Source: Mycteria americana (lineage: Eukaryota; Chordata; Aves; Ciconiiformes; Ciconiidae). From it: a stretch of DNA of 64,000 nucleotides. The stretch's first letter is position 1; every line of letters starts with the position of its first letter. Positions 34,201 through 49,200 of the stretch are shown here, piece by piece. The stretch is from assembly GCF_035582795.1 (NCBI RefSeq), contig NC_134365.1, positions 76,737,635 through 76,801,634 of the forward strand, read 5' to 3'. The position numbers were made by a program, and so were the translations under genes. The notes under the pieces are model-generated. The model did no database searches. It saw only the letters and a list, made by a program, of their open reading frames with translations, and was not told the origin of the DNA.

Positions 34201-37200
34201 TCACCGCTATTCCTCTCCCCTTTGAAGTAGGGCAGGACAAAAATTATTATGCTACAGTTTTATTTCACTTTAGAAAATTTACCTTTCTGATTCTTGCCAT
34301 GGCTTATCTGATTCATAGTCTTTGCCCAACTTCTCTGACTTGTCTTCTTTGTCTTCTCTCTTTCTACCTCGTTTCTTGCGCTCCTCTTCTTCTGGGGGTT
34401 TGCTTCTACAAGCCATCAAACATTCTAAGACTCGCTGGTGTTTATCAGAGTTGTTTATGTGTGCTCGTACAAGGGTCTCCAATTCATTCCACATAATCCG
34501 GTACTGTTCATCTCTGAGCAAGGCCAGAAAAAAGATATTAAATACAGGATTACCTAGATCATTAAACCATTGAATAAATTAAGGTTAAAAAACAGACCTT
34601 AAGAAACAAACAAACAAAACCCAAACCAAAAGTAACTCTGAACAGATTCTCTCTCCTCTTGTACTGGAGGTCTATCCACCTGGGATTACTTCATCCCTGA
34701 AACCACACTGCATGTAACATTTCCCAACTAACATTCAGAGTCAAGTTTCAATTGAAATAGACTACATCCACTGAAATAAAATTCTTAACTTCCACAAGAT
34801 CTCAGTGCCACAAGGCACTTCTGAATCCTCTCGGGCATTTGCTAACTATGCAATGTCAGGATACGCATATGGCCACTCATGTACTGACATGCAAATTAAT
34901 TACTATTTAATTCTTTGGATAAAAAAAATTAGAAAGAATTGTACCATGCTACTGTAAATAACTTCCAGTCATGTGGGCAAATCTTCTATAGCTGAACTTC
35001 TTTTCAGCCAATTCTTGGAAATACAATGCACACATCACAATGACTGAGATATCAGGATATTCTATCCTTATTTTAAAGCAGTAGCACATATTTTAAATAA
35101 CTGTTTCAAAATTATTTAACTATTTTAAATAGAACCCAATTTTAAAGCATTGTTCATTTGTAATATGCTTAAGTTTTCCTTTTTATTAATTTGAAGTTAT
35201 TCCACTTTCTCTGTCCTAGCTTGTATCAATCTCTTACCTTTCTCGATGACTATCTTTGCTTTCATATTTTTTAACATACTCTCAGTTCTTGGGTAATAAA
35301 ATGATGCATTTTTTTTCCCTAACTTACAGCAGTATCAGTACTGTGATAGCCCCTAAATGATGCAGACAAAGTATTCACAGCATTTGTTTTGCGTACGTAC
35401 AGCATTTAGTTTAGTACGTATTACCTTTGGCCAAATTTTAAAAATTTGGTATGAAAACAATGTCAATAGAATATTTCTGAAAAAAGTCCAGCATCAACAA
35501 AAAGAGATATGCATGTAACCTTTTTGGACCCTTTCCTCTGGTACCAACTGTTGAAATTGGCAGCGGATCATTTTTCCTCTCCATGTCTACCAAATTGTAT
35601 ATTGTTTTTTGACAATTCAGAACATCCTCATCAGTCATTGCTTCTTTTACAATCACACTGGCTAATGGCACTACCTGTAAGACAAAACAAAAGTCAACAA
35701 CAAGAAAATCCGTTTATGTCGCAGGAGAGAAACAGGAAGAAAGAAATCAAAGGCAATGGAACCATGGAACAACACACAACAAAAACACCCCCTCTTATCC
35801 TCAATTTAGTAGTAACTCTGAGCAGTTATAAGCAAATACATGTTTTCTTTACCCAGCAGCACTGCAGCTGTCAGGTTCAAATATTCCACCCTATTTAAAT
35901 GGCATTCCAATAATCTATTGACATTAAATACATAGTACTTAAGTGAAAATAAAGCTGCAAATAAACTGATTTTATGGCACGTGATTTATCATACAATACA
36001 GTTAATATTTCATCAAGCAGCAAGGCGAAACTTAATCTAGAACAGAATAAAAGGTTACAAACCCCAGGTTACTTACAGCTTGCATGTTGAAGATGGTAGT
36101 CTGAGAAATAATCATAGGCCAGTAACGAGTATGTTTCTCTAACTGATCTTTTGCACGTTCCAATGGAATTTCAAGACTTCCATCGATCTTATATCTGGGC
36201 TCTAGAAAAGGAGTTAATCGGTTTTCCCTCATAAATTCACCAAAATCCTAATGATAACCAAACAAGATACAATTAGGCATTTCTCTAACAAAGTAATTTT
36301 CACTGAATGGGTGAAACAGCATAGTCTTGCTTATCACTAACCATGTACCATCCCCACCGCTAAATCTGACCCTAACAACCAAAGCCCTGTTTCTAGCTTT
36401 CAGATGTACGTTATTCAGGGTAAACACAAAAATAGTTGTAAAAAGAATACGGGTTAAAAACTGATGCAAGGTTTTTGACGAGGAGGCCTTCTGGATCTGC
36501 AAGGTATTTCACATATGGTAAGAGTTTTCTTAGGTTTTTCTGGAAGCCGTGTCTGCTTGTTTACAACAGATACAAAGGATGTGTTGAAAAAAATAAAGGA
36601 AAAAAACAAAATTAATGCCAGCTGATTGTCTGCTCCATATCCAGGGTTCAAAGCTGACAACATCTTTTTTATTTATTGTACAAACCATTCACGTGCAATC
36701 TATCCTTCTGACAATAAGCAGGATATAGTCCTATGTGTATCCAGCCCACAGAAAAAACTTGCCAAGAAAAATGTTATTCTAGAATCAGAACAAACTTTAA
36801 ATACTCATAAGTGCATAAGGAGGTAAGTACTTCCTTGACACAGAAAGGACTATGAAGCAGGCATAACAATAAGCAGATGTACTACTTTGTACTAAATATG
36901 TATCAGTAGTACAAAGAAAAACAGTTTGACCATACAATCCACTCCAGCTCTCCAGAAAACGTACCAACATTTCCTTTACACGTCTACTGCACTACATCTC
37001 TTGTCATCTGAGATAAGCAACAACTTAAGAAAAAAGGAAAAAAAAAAAAGAAAAGAATCTTACTGTAATCCGGTAGTCAGTGACTCTTCCACCACACCCT
37101 TCGCTAATTGATGGGGGATCTTCTAGAATTGATCGTGAGCTGCTTAATACATGCAGAAAAATTTCTCCTCCATGGCTGCTGAGCATGTGACTAATTACTT

Positions 37201-40200
37201 TAGAGCCAGATTTGCGTGGCTGTTCCAACAAAACAGAGCGACCTGTTGGAAAGATCAGTTTCATTAGTTACTGCGTGCTGCAATTTTAAATTAAAACTAC
37301 ATATACACAACACAGGTTTGTACCTAGCCAGAAAGACTCTGAATCCATTAAAGTTGTGTTTTCACCTAGCTGAACAAGAAACAGCTATCTCCTTTGAGTA
37401 TTTACTCCATGTATTTACACAGAACATAGTGTCATATGCTCTTAAATTTTACACAGAAAGATCAAAAAGCCTCTCTCCTGGACCAACCAATCACTTTCTC
37501 AGTAGGACATTATTCTCAGGAAAAATACATATTTGTAAGGCATTAAATGGTATGTTGTGTAAGGGCAGTTTGCTATTTTTAATTATTACAGATTATGTTG
37601 TATACTAAACTTATCCTACTGCAGAAACTCTATTATTAAAAGCAACTTCTAAAAAGTAATAGTAAATAACCTACCTGAGTATAAAGGTATCAATTGATAC
37701 TATCTGTTAATGCTTACAGTGGATACCATTTTTCAGAGAAGTAAAACTGCCTTTGTCTTATTTCCAGTAGAATACACTAAGCATAAAAGGGTGCATTCTC
37801 CAAATAAGTTGTTTGTTATAAGGAAGCAAAAACAGAAGATCAGAAGAGAGTGTTTATCTGAAGTATGCTATTAATATCGGTTCTAACAATTTTTATTAAT
37901 CAAAGTACTTTTTCAGTACAGAATCTTTAGAGAAAAATACATTAAAATATAGTGTTTAATAAAACCACTGCACATTTATTTAGACATTCAAATGACTTGA
38001 CTGAAGAAAACATCCCATTAAAAGGATGTTTGTAATGCAATTTTGTTTGTGAAGTGTAAAAAAACCCCACATGTAATTAACATTGACTCCATATTACTTG
38101 TTTGGAAGAAACAGCTTTGGCTTACCTTTTTAACATGTATTTAAATGGCAACTTCTTATAGCAAGATTATTCAATTCGTGGCAATGCGCAAGATCTTGTG
38201 GATAAGGAAAAGGTAACTAAATCTAACCTACTTTTTGACCGATCCCAGTATACATAGGTGTATCTGCTTCAATTGACCAACATACTTAGTTGGTCATAAC
38301 CCAGTTAAAAGAGCTTTCTGAGGCTGCCCGGCATCTGCTAAAAATCAGGCACAGACATAAGCTGCTAATATTTTGCAATAGTCAGAGTGAGCATTGTGAT
38401 CGAGTGCACTATCACCTACTGAAAGCAGTGTTTCCTAGTAAATAGCATAAATTGAAAAGTATTTTACATTTGGATTCAGCAAAGAACTACCAGAATTCAA
38501 TACTTGCTCTTTTTTTACATCTTTCCTCCCATGTTCAAGTTTCAAAACACATTCCCTTTGCCTTTGAGTACATTTAACAAGTTTCTTCTCTTATTTATAT
38601 GACATGTTAAAATAAACTTGACATCTTTACAGTATATAGACATTTACTGCTATACAAATCAAAATGTGATAAGTGCTCTATTCACAATATTAACAATTAA
38701 AATGTTAAATAATTAGCCAAGGACACAAATTTACCATTAAGGAGAAAGTTAGTAAGGCATGAAGAAGGTCTGCTATTTACATCTACTGGTGAAATTCTGT
38801 ACGCTCCAGTGCAATAGTGTAATTCTGAAAAATAAATGAGTAGAAAAGTTGAGAGTGTGCTTCCACATACAGAAAAAACATCGCACAAAATAAAAGAAAG
38901 GAAGAGGAGGAGGCTATTCCACAATCAGCAGAACTAAAAAGTCTAGCTGTCTCTCGATCTAAAAGTCTGCTCCTTTCACCATCTCCTTGCAATTGTTGCA
39001 GTATCCTCAATTCCGAGAACCTAATACATTCCCAAGCCCTATTTCCAGCAGGACCTCCAGTTCTTTATCTCCTGAGTTATTTCACTGTAGTCAGGCTCCT
39101 CTTATTTCTCTTATCTACATTTTCAACCTGCTAGCTCAAAGAGTCAACATATCTTGCTGATAGTCTACAGGGTGCATGAGCTGAATGGCCAGATGGTTCC
39201 TATGTTACCCCAAATCTTCCCTGTCTTTCTCTCTTTTACTCAGATTTGGGTAGAGATCTCTCCCTTACTCGGATTTGAAAGTTAATATAGAGGGACCAGT
39301 CTACTGATAGTATCATTGCATACATTTAATTTCCTTACAAAGCTTTTTACTTAGCACTCTAAAGATTACACTAAAGATAGTACTTTGATCCCCCTCCCCC
39401 TCGAAAGAAGAATTAAAACTGAAAAAGATTCAACGTCTCAAAGCTGCTATGTTTAAAAAACACCACTGTGGAACTGATAAGGTATACTTGGCCTTGTGGG
39501 AGGGGCAAATGATTACTGAACATTGTAGTCAAGGAACAACTTCATGATACTTAAGAGAAGACTGAAAAAAAGCCACCAAAAAAAACATTATTACTCCTCT
39601 CACCTCTTAAACAAACCACTGATTAGCCAAGATCAGAAGAGCATCGCATGACCATTAGTAAAGCAGGATGCACTCAGCAGCAAGGTTTATAGAGCAAAAG
39701 GTAAACCTAGCATTAACAAGAAGCGAATTACCTCCTTGTTCAGATTCTTATCAGTGTATGGAAAGAACAGTGTTCAACACAAATTAGAATATCAGTTTTC
39801 AACGATACTATGTTACCTACCTACACTATTTGTTCGAGGAGTACACCATTTTAATGTTACAGTTTCTTTAAATGTGCCTTCTCTGCTATTGCCACCTACG
39901 TGATTATCACCTGCAAGATAAAGTCAGAAAAAGTGTGTGATCAACCATATTTTCTTTATTACAGCAAAAAACCTCTAAACTTTTAAGGTAAAAAATATTT
40001 GTAACGAGCATATACAAAATGTAATCTAATTTTAAAAAGTTAGATATCTAACTTAAGCAAAAAAAGTTATTAGCAGAAGTAGTTGAAAAAATAACCTTTT
40101 AAAATCAGCAGCCATTGCACATATTTTTAAAACCCATTCAGGAAACAAAATACTGCAGCTCCAGAGTATGTTCCATAGGTTTGATTCAACATTTAGAAAG

Positions 40201-43200
40201 TTACAGATATGTTTTGTCTATAACAGGCAATTTTTTTTCTTCTAAAATGCCTAGGACTTTAAGACAATATCTTTTTTAATTTTCCACACAGAAATCAGAA
40301 CCCTTAACAAATGTTAGAGCTGATAATTTCTTGTACATATTGTATCCCAAAGTCAAAACTGAAACTGATCTAAAGGCACACTTGACAAGTTGGGCTTTTT
40401 GGGAAAAGAAGTATTTGGACTCATCATCCAGTATCTTTGCTATGTCATATTCAATCTGAACATCTCTCAGCATGTTTTACTGGCTATAGATGTTTTATCA
40501 TTAAAATACTTTCATATAACGTCTGATAACTGGTCTGGCAAAAACCACCTGAAGGCCTTAAAACAGACATTATCAATACTCCTTAATACATTAAACTACG
40601 TTTCTACTAGTGAGTTTTGTGATTCTTTATGATCTTTGACTCACATTATCTCAGGAAACAATTAACCGAGTTTTGCATGAAGCTTCAGAATTACACTACC
40701 ATAGTCACTTAATGAGCTCGAATCCACACTAATTGGGAGGAATGAGACATATATCAACATGCAACATTGTATGTAATATGTTGGGTTTAGTCTAATCTTT
40801 CACGTAAGAAGTTTTCTTTTATTTCATATCAAAGATTTACACACAAAAGATTTGTTTGATTTGCTTATTAATCATGCAGGTAACTTCCAAAAGTTCTTTT
40901 TTTTCAGTTAAATTAAAATAACTGGAACCAATTTAGGAAGTCTCTCTCAGAATATCTAAAGGCCAAACTTATTTAATCTAAAAATTCTCTAGCAACATTT
41001 CACAGAAATAAGATCACTGTAACTGAACTCCTACCTTCCTAGCACCAGAGCTATTACAGCTGAAAGATTTATTTAAAAACAAAGAAACCAAAATTTACAG
41101 GATCTAAGAACAGACTTTTTCCTCTCAAAGTTCTGATGGAAAAAATTTGAAGAAGAATTGCAGTCGGAGTTTGCTTTTAGGTTTTACTAGCACATGTAAC
41201 TCCTTGAGCCAATAGGTATTACAAAACTATTTCTGAGCCCTTACAATAATGTTTTATGCTTTCAACATGGTAACACAAGTTCAGGTGAGTCTGAATTCAT
41301 TTCTGTAACATCCTACTCTTTTTCCTCAATCTTTAATCATACACTCCACTAAAATATGGAGCACAGTACTTGTAGATGATAATGAGGAGTTACCTCCTTT
41401 TCCTCAAAGTAATAGTAATCTCCTTCAGAGAAAAAAAAGCACAAACTCCCTAAAATGGCGACTTACGGACCATATGATTTCAAACTTCAGAAAAGAAATA
41501 TCCACTCTTTGTTAAATAACTCTGACATAACTAACTAATTTGTGAAATACTTCACTACTTAGAAGTTAAACCAGGATCAACTTTCTAATATGCTTTAAAA
41601 CTATATAATATAGTTTCAGATAGTAAAACAAGTATCTACACCCTATATCTAAACACATGTATTCTACACACATAGTAAATCAGACTAAGCTTTTAACAGT
41701 ACTGAATCATATAACAAGTTACAATCGAAGCAGTAAGGGAAAACAAAGCATATACAAGCCTTTAAAAGCTTCAAATGAGAGTTCAACACTGGAAAGGCAT
41801 ACAGTCTAAGTATTCCATAACACACTGGTACAGGCTGAGGGTTTTTTCACTGCTTGGCTTTGCTTTTAATTCTAATACAGAATTTTCAGCCTGACTTATT
41901 AACAAAATTTTACATCAAGCACTGTTTCCTGAACAAAATAGTTTTGTGTAAGGCTTACTGTTGTGTTTTTCTAAACACAGTTGAGTTATTAAAAATTCAC
42001 CTCAGAGGAATACTAGGTAATAATCCTAAATTTACAAAAAGGATAGTAGGTATTTCAAATGCAACAAGAAAGCTCAAAATCCAAATAGCTATTGTCTTTT
42101 CCAAAGCAATTACTGTCATGAACAGGCCTATGGGATGTAAGAGATGCCATCTATTACTACTTAACAGACAGATTAAAAGTTCAATTGTGCAAGGAATAGT
42201 TTTCCACAAATACCCACAAGAGGTACTTTCTTTTGTAAAATCACTGCACATCTAGTCTCTCATCTACTTTTTATATCTCAATAAGTTTACATGGCCCTCA
42301 AATCTCACACAAATATCCTGAACATATGTGAAACCTTGTCTGATGAATTTGACCTGTTTTTTCATTGTTATATCCTTATTGCTATATTAAAATATGCCAG
42401 TAATGAGTAAAACTCCAATGCCAACATTATAAATCAAATTATTGAGTTCTAAGGAGTAACTGAAAATATGCTAATCATTCCTGAAATTTACATCCATTTG
42501 AAACTTGCAATCTTTCTTTGCGAATACTTCCAGCAGGCTGATCAAAAGCCACTTTTACAGGACTATTTCTACTTACCACTCTTTAAAAAGTCAACGTGTG
42601 CCTCTTTGTGATGAAGAAGCTCCACATCATAGTTGGCTGATGTGTTAGCATGTTGTTCTTCCTTTAAAAGAGAAAGGTAGAAAGCATAAATATAATTATT
42701 TTAGCTAGAGGTCACTGTTTTCATAAATGAATGATTCTACATTTACCTTTCACTCCAGAAGAAAACAAAAAGTCTCCAAAGTGCATCAGACAACAATGGG
42801 ATTGCAATGTTAAGGAAACTGTTTGCTCTCTGACCTGTTTAAAGATGCAGCCATCTGCTTTTCCTCTTTTTTCCTTTTTTGAAACCTTATGGTTTCCTCT
42901 TTATACAAATGTCATGACAGGGTGCATAGTGTAAGATACAGGTAAAATATAGGCTTAACTACTTTTGTTTAAATTAGTGAAGTTAAGGAAGCCTACAACA
43001 TATTGAATACCACCAGCAGTTACAACTTACTGAGCAGCAACAGTCACTGCAGAATAGATTGGCAATTACTTTTCATAACTAAAAATCTCAAGAATCCAAA
43101 CTAAAAAACACACTTTGAACTTATATCTTAAGTGCAAGGAAATGATAATAAGAAGTGTGCTTGCAGCTGCAAGTTTATAATTAAAAAGAAGGAATATTTG

Positions 43201-46200
43201 TAAAGAGGACACTGCATCTTTAAACAGCTGCAGAGGATTAGCAAAAACAGAACAGTAACCTTGGTAATTTATTCCAAGTTTAAAAAAAAAAAAAAACAAA
43301 AAAAAAAAAACCAAAAAAACAACAACACAGAGAACCCAACATAGTCTATTACTATAAGGACAAAGGCAGAAGGGAGAGGCATACCAGCAGCACACAGGTC
43401 AGAAAGTTACAGACAAGGTATTTGCAAACTTAAGTCACATTTATGCCATGACCCATGTCAAAGTTTCATTAAAGCTGTGAAAATAATTTTTAATTTCATA
43501 TTTTAACTTATAAAATCCATACAATATTGCTAGTTTTCAAAGATGCAAGTAGTGATTGACAGTATTAGAACTTGATGATTTTTTTAAATCAGGAAAGTTT
43601 ATCTGCCCCTGCCCTTTTTGTTTGTTTGAATACTGACACTTCTGTTTCAATTGTTTCTTGCTGCCTGATCAGAAAATGACTGTAAACTTAATACTACTTG
43701 AAATTCTTAGTTGCACTGATTTCTCTCCCAGTAGCGATAAAAAAAAAAATTACAAATAGGGACATAAACAACTTTGAACAGAAGATGTTTAATTTAATAT
43801 CTTTCTTAACTAGATATATCCCCTGTCCTATTTCTGGTTTATGGACCTTCAAACTGGAAAACCTACTGGAAAAAGTTCAGTCAAAAATCAGCTATTAGTT
43901 ACAAACACCTTTATGTTGGGTGGGCATGACAATGAAACAGAGGAAAAAAGAGACTCACTATGCCACTATAATGCACAAGGGTCAAGAATATCTAAACACA
44001 ACTAGAAAAAGACAAAAGAATCACAGACAAAGTAATCTGAGGTAAATAAGATTGTATTTATATAAAATAATACAAACAGAACGGAAATAACATTTGTATT
44101 GCTATATCAAAAATTGAGATTCAGCAATACAACATTTTGTTCTGTGATCCTTCTTTACTTTTTTTTTTCCCCCTTCTTTATTTTTACTAACCTGGTCACA
44201 GACATTGAATGTGGGCTAATAAAAAAAACAAAACAGAAAATATGATATGGAGAGAAAAGCAATGTAAAAATTCAATTAAAATAAACATTAAAAGTTTTCA
44301 AACAAATTTAGAAGTGATGCAGCTAGTTAACACAAAGCTATAGACACAATATTACCTTCATAGGAATGTTAGTTATTGTGGTTGAAGCCAGATCAAAGTG
44401 CTGTTGTACTAAAACATTCAGTTTTGTAGCCAGATGCCGTCCAGCACGGACACTGTGCACTTCACTGGTTAAAACAGGTGAAAGCTAAAATAAATTGACA
44501 TAGAGTATATAGTATTAATGGATTAGGCTCTAGTACCATGTAACAGTATTATTAATTTGAAACTCTAAAATAAGCACATTTATACTGCTAAATTTGACTA
44601 GGGGGGAAAAACTACCACCCAAAACACCCACACCATGGGAAACTAAGAAGAAAGAAGCAAAAATTATTTCTCATTCAGAATTTTGCAGGTTCTGCCAGTT
44701 GTTATAGTCGCAGTTGCTACAAATTGTCAAAAAATTAGAAATGTGCTAAAAAACTTGAGTCATTAATTGTTAATAGGAAGAATTAGCATCACAACATGGG
44801 GAAGAAATCCTCTCAATAGCAGCTCTGGGCCTAGTTTTTCACTCTTTTACCTGCTGGGTAACAGGAACAAAGTAATTTTTATATACCTACCTGTAAATGC
44901 ATCCTATATACACACAAGGGAAACAAACATGAGCCACAAGATGTATTTGATTTTTCCCTAGCTAACAAGGACATTGGTTTTAGGCTTTTGAAAAAAAAAA
45001 AAAAAAAAACACCACAAAAACCCACACACAAAAAAAACCAGTGATAAAGATGACTGTCTTACAGAGGAACGTAGTAATCCATTTATTCTCTTCTGTTCAC
45101 ATTTTAATTTTTTTAGCACAACCACAAGAGAGTTTTGTAGAAAAGAATCTCAGGAAGGTAGCTATTATAGTCCTTTTTATTTATGAAATAATATGCAGGA
45201 CTAGATGCCTTTCATGTTAAGAATAAGATTTTTTTTCTTGTGTCTTTTCTCTTTCTTACAGACAGCACATTAAAATACTGAGCAGAGCAGACTGATGAAA
45301 AGCAGAATATATTACAAAATATTTTGTATGTACTTGGTTTCAAACAACCACCAGTAAGCATACAAGTCCACAGAGCACACGTGCTTTTGTTACTGAACAA
45401 CTGAGATTATTATATATATAATTTCTTATATGCATCCTTTCACCTTTTCGTAAAATAATCTTTAAAAGTACCTCTAGTGTACTTTGATGAACTTCAAACA
45501 TATTCTACATTCCTACAATGTATTACCCTTTCATTTGGAAGCAGATATGCTTTCCAATGCTTTTCATTAAAAAGGCATTCCGTTTGCTAATGCTGGAACA
45601 ACAGAATTTATACGCAAAAGCTCATTTTGGTTTCATGAGAAAACCATTCAAGGAAAAGGCTAAAAATGCTAACATGCTAGTGTGGATAACACAGAACACA
45701 CAATGCTGAACAATATCCACATCATTCAGTAACATATTTGGGGAAAGAAGGGCTTATGCTAGCTAGCAGCTTATGCTTGAATAGCAGGAAAGTTACTCAG
45801 CTAACCTATTCAACACACCAAGTAGTTGACGGTTTTCCACTAGGTTCCTAAATATGCATTTCCTTCTCAAAAAAAACATCAAACCCAAGACTATCGTTCT
45901 ATGGCATCAACAGGCTTACTTCACAAAAAAAAGAATCATAAATTATTAATGGAAGAAATCTAATTAATGAAATGAAAAAAGGGAATACCATATATGCACG
46001 AAGACTACAAAACAAGAAAATAAAGCATACACTGTAGATGGCAATATGCAGGCTGTCAACTTTTCAAAGAATTATCGCCTGTACTTTTTCCCACACCTTA
46101 CCAGAGACCAGAGGCTCAAAACGTTATTGCTGAATACTTAATTTGCACTGTTTATTTTGAGTCTGACATGGTTCCTAATCCTTGGATAAATTTTCTCATT

Positions 46201-49200
46201 TTAAGCTCCTTACCTCTTTTTTAGGACGATCTGAAACAAGGCTGTCTTCACCAACTGGGTAAGTGTGGATTAAGACCAATTCACATTTCTGAATCTGCAT
46301 TAGACTTAAAAATAAAAACATTCTATTTAGCCTACAGTGTGGCAGACTATCTCCTAGAAATTAGACCAGTTCTCCCAAGATTCATCTGATTTCCAGAACA
46401 TAGAATCATAAAGATGTATTACGAGATACTGTTTCTGAAAGCATTCTGTAGAAACTAGGTTACATTAATGGTTTTCAAAAGCACAGACTTCAAAGTAAGT
46501 TTTTATCATAATAAAAAAAAATGTATAACATTTCTAGCTCTTCAGATGCTACAGCACTATGTTTCTTTTTGGACATATGAATGGAATAGATCCTTAACTG
46601 GTGTAATCCATTTGGCTTCATTCAACTGAAAATTGACACTACAGAGGATTTGTATCTCCAAGTCTGTGTGCAGGTATTAAATAAGGGGATTCCAGTGAAC
46701 ATGGAAACAACTACCCAAATAGCATGCTTATCTCCTAATGTGGCTGGAAATTTGGAGAGATCAAGACATTGTTGCACATCTCTACCTACAGGAATGAGAC
46801 CATTTTTCTGTCTTTACAGAGGACTTAGAACATGATTCCCTGGGGCAGTATCCTTTATAGATACATGAAACAGCAATGGCAGCACGTAAATATAGGATAC
46901 TCCTGCTTCTGCTATTTAAGCGCCTAAGGAGCAACCAAGAATAGGATCTCCACCTACTATACACTTGACAAGGCAATACACAGTCCCTGGGCCAAACAGT
47001 TCACTGTTTAATTAGACGAAACATATGGTGGAAAAATGACTTCTCAGGGGAGATGCAACCAGTATTTCAAGAGTTTCCTTTATCTCAAGGGAAGTGTCAC
47101 GCAACACAATAATTTAGAAATTAAAAACTAGTTTCAAAGAAGTTAGCTATTTTAGTTAAAGAAAGATGAATGTAAAATTAATGCAGTGTTATCAAGAAAA
47201 AAATGCATCAGATGCATTACTGATTACAAATACGTAGTACATAACAAGGCACAGTTACATGTCTCATTTTGGAGCAAGATGTAGAAGGTAACAACCTAAA
47301 GAAATACTGTCCTATGAGGATAAAGGATGATACTGAAAAGCTAATGATTATATACCAGCTCTAAGTCAACAATATCATGACTTAGCACCTTCTATTTCAC
47401 ACAGGCATTCATTCAAACAGTTCATTAGAATAAGTTAAGTGACAAAATTACATCCGTATTTCATAGAGCATATAAGAGGCACATGCCGAATAAGAGAAAC
47501 TATGTTTGTAAAAAGTATACTCACTGATCCGAATTAGCTGCAAGCTTGTTATGCTCATGAATGGTTTCCTGAACACAGTCCTCAAGCATCCGAACATGAC
47601 TGTCACTAGAAAGAAATTTTATTTATTTTTTTTTTAATCCAGGATAATCAATCCTCTGTTCAAACCAACATGCGACTAAGTGCTCTCCTATTTCAAGTGG
47701 GAAATTTTTGGTTTCTTACTGTAACAGACCTCCATAAATGAAACCTTTAATAAGGCAAGAAATGATCTAACAAAGAATGCAAAAAACCTAGCTACTTAGG
47801 GCACTAATTCATGACAATCAATGAAAGATTTCTAAAAATGTATGAAATAACTTTTTTTTAAATTGGGAGAAGCACATATCATACATACCTTTTCGCATTA
47901 GTAATACAGATTATTCTTCCTCTGTTTCCAACACGTTCTGCATTCTCCATGAGCATGGTTCGGGCCTCATGCTGGTATTCTGTTATTTTGCAGAGTGCTT
48001 CAACTGCTGCAACCAGACCATGAAGTATGCTGCAGCACTCTGGATCTGCCCGAGGATTAGGTGGCCCGACAGCTGCTAATGCTGCCATCAACTAGTTAAA
48101 AGGAAAGAAAGAAATTATTATTATTATTATTGAAAGTTACTTTCCAACCAGTTGTTAAAATGATCAGTTAAGAGAAAAGTCATCATTAGAACTTATTTTA
48201 CATGCGAACTAACATCATTGGGAGAAAACCAAACAGAACAATTAAAGACCATTTTATGTTGCCAGCCTTCTGGAAAAGATTTGCCTTAATTTATCCTTTG
48301 CAATTCCTTTAGTAATTGTTACTAAACCTTGAGAATGTAATATTCTTATTTATTACAGAAAAATACCTGGATATAATAACAAGTTATATCCAATACCTGA
48401 AAGACATTCTAACATTATCAGTTGCCACCTGCTTTTATTTTCTGAGAATTTGGAAATTCAGTTCCTCCCCAAAGTAAATTTTTCAGAGGACGAGCCCATT
48501 CGGTATAAAACACAATGAGAGCAAAGAGAATATTTACAATTTTTTTTTTTTAAACACAGTTTATTTGCCTATCATGCAAATGTAAAAAAACAAACCCCAA
48601 ATTTAAAATTCAAGAAGCACCACCAAATTACAGAAGAAATACATATGTAATTTCTTCATAACATTTATTTTAATATATACCTCTACACTCAAAGCTACTA
48701 GATTCTTTTTAAATTATGTAAAGGTGCTTATAGAATAGTGCAGCCTCACAGGCGGCCACTTAAAATTCAATACAATAATTTCGGACCACATCCACCAACA
48801 TTTTAATTAAACAAACTTATTTCATACTGAACATAGTAAGAAGCTGCTATTTATTCCGCAAATAAATGAGACTTACAAAAGAACAGTTATAAAGCATACC
48901 TCCTGCAAGTTCTGATCTTCCTGAGTCCAAGAATTCAAGACATGAGCCCCAGAATCACTCACAATGAAATTCACCTAAAAGGATCAAAAGAGCACATGTA
49001 AGATAACAGCCCATCATACAGATAACAGCCATTATGGCTACTTCCCCAAATCCAAACAAACACGAATTACACCTCTTTCTTCTGATACTCTGGCAGTATG
49101 TGCAGTGACAAGCCAAACTAAAAATAAGGCAACAAAACCATAAAAAGCATCTACTCCTGCTATGTTCATCTACCCCTTTAGTAATGTTATGATTAACAAC

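Noticed and set aside
44200-44220. Splice-like signals near CTAACCTGGTCACAG inside an INTS13 intron
   Set aside because: The flanking INTS13 exons join in phase and already give the full 706-residue protein, so no extra exon is needed.
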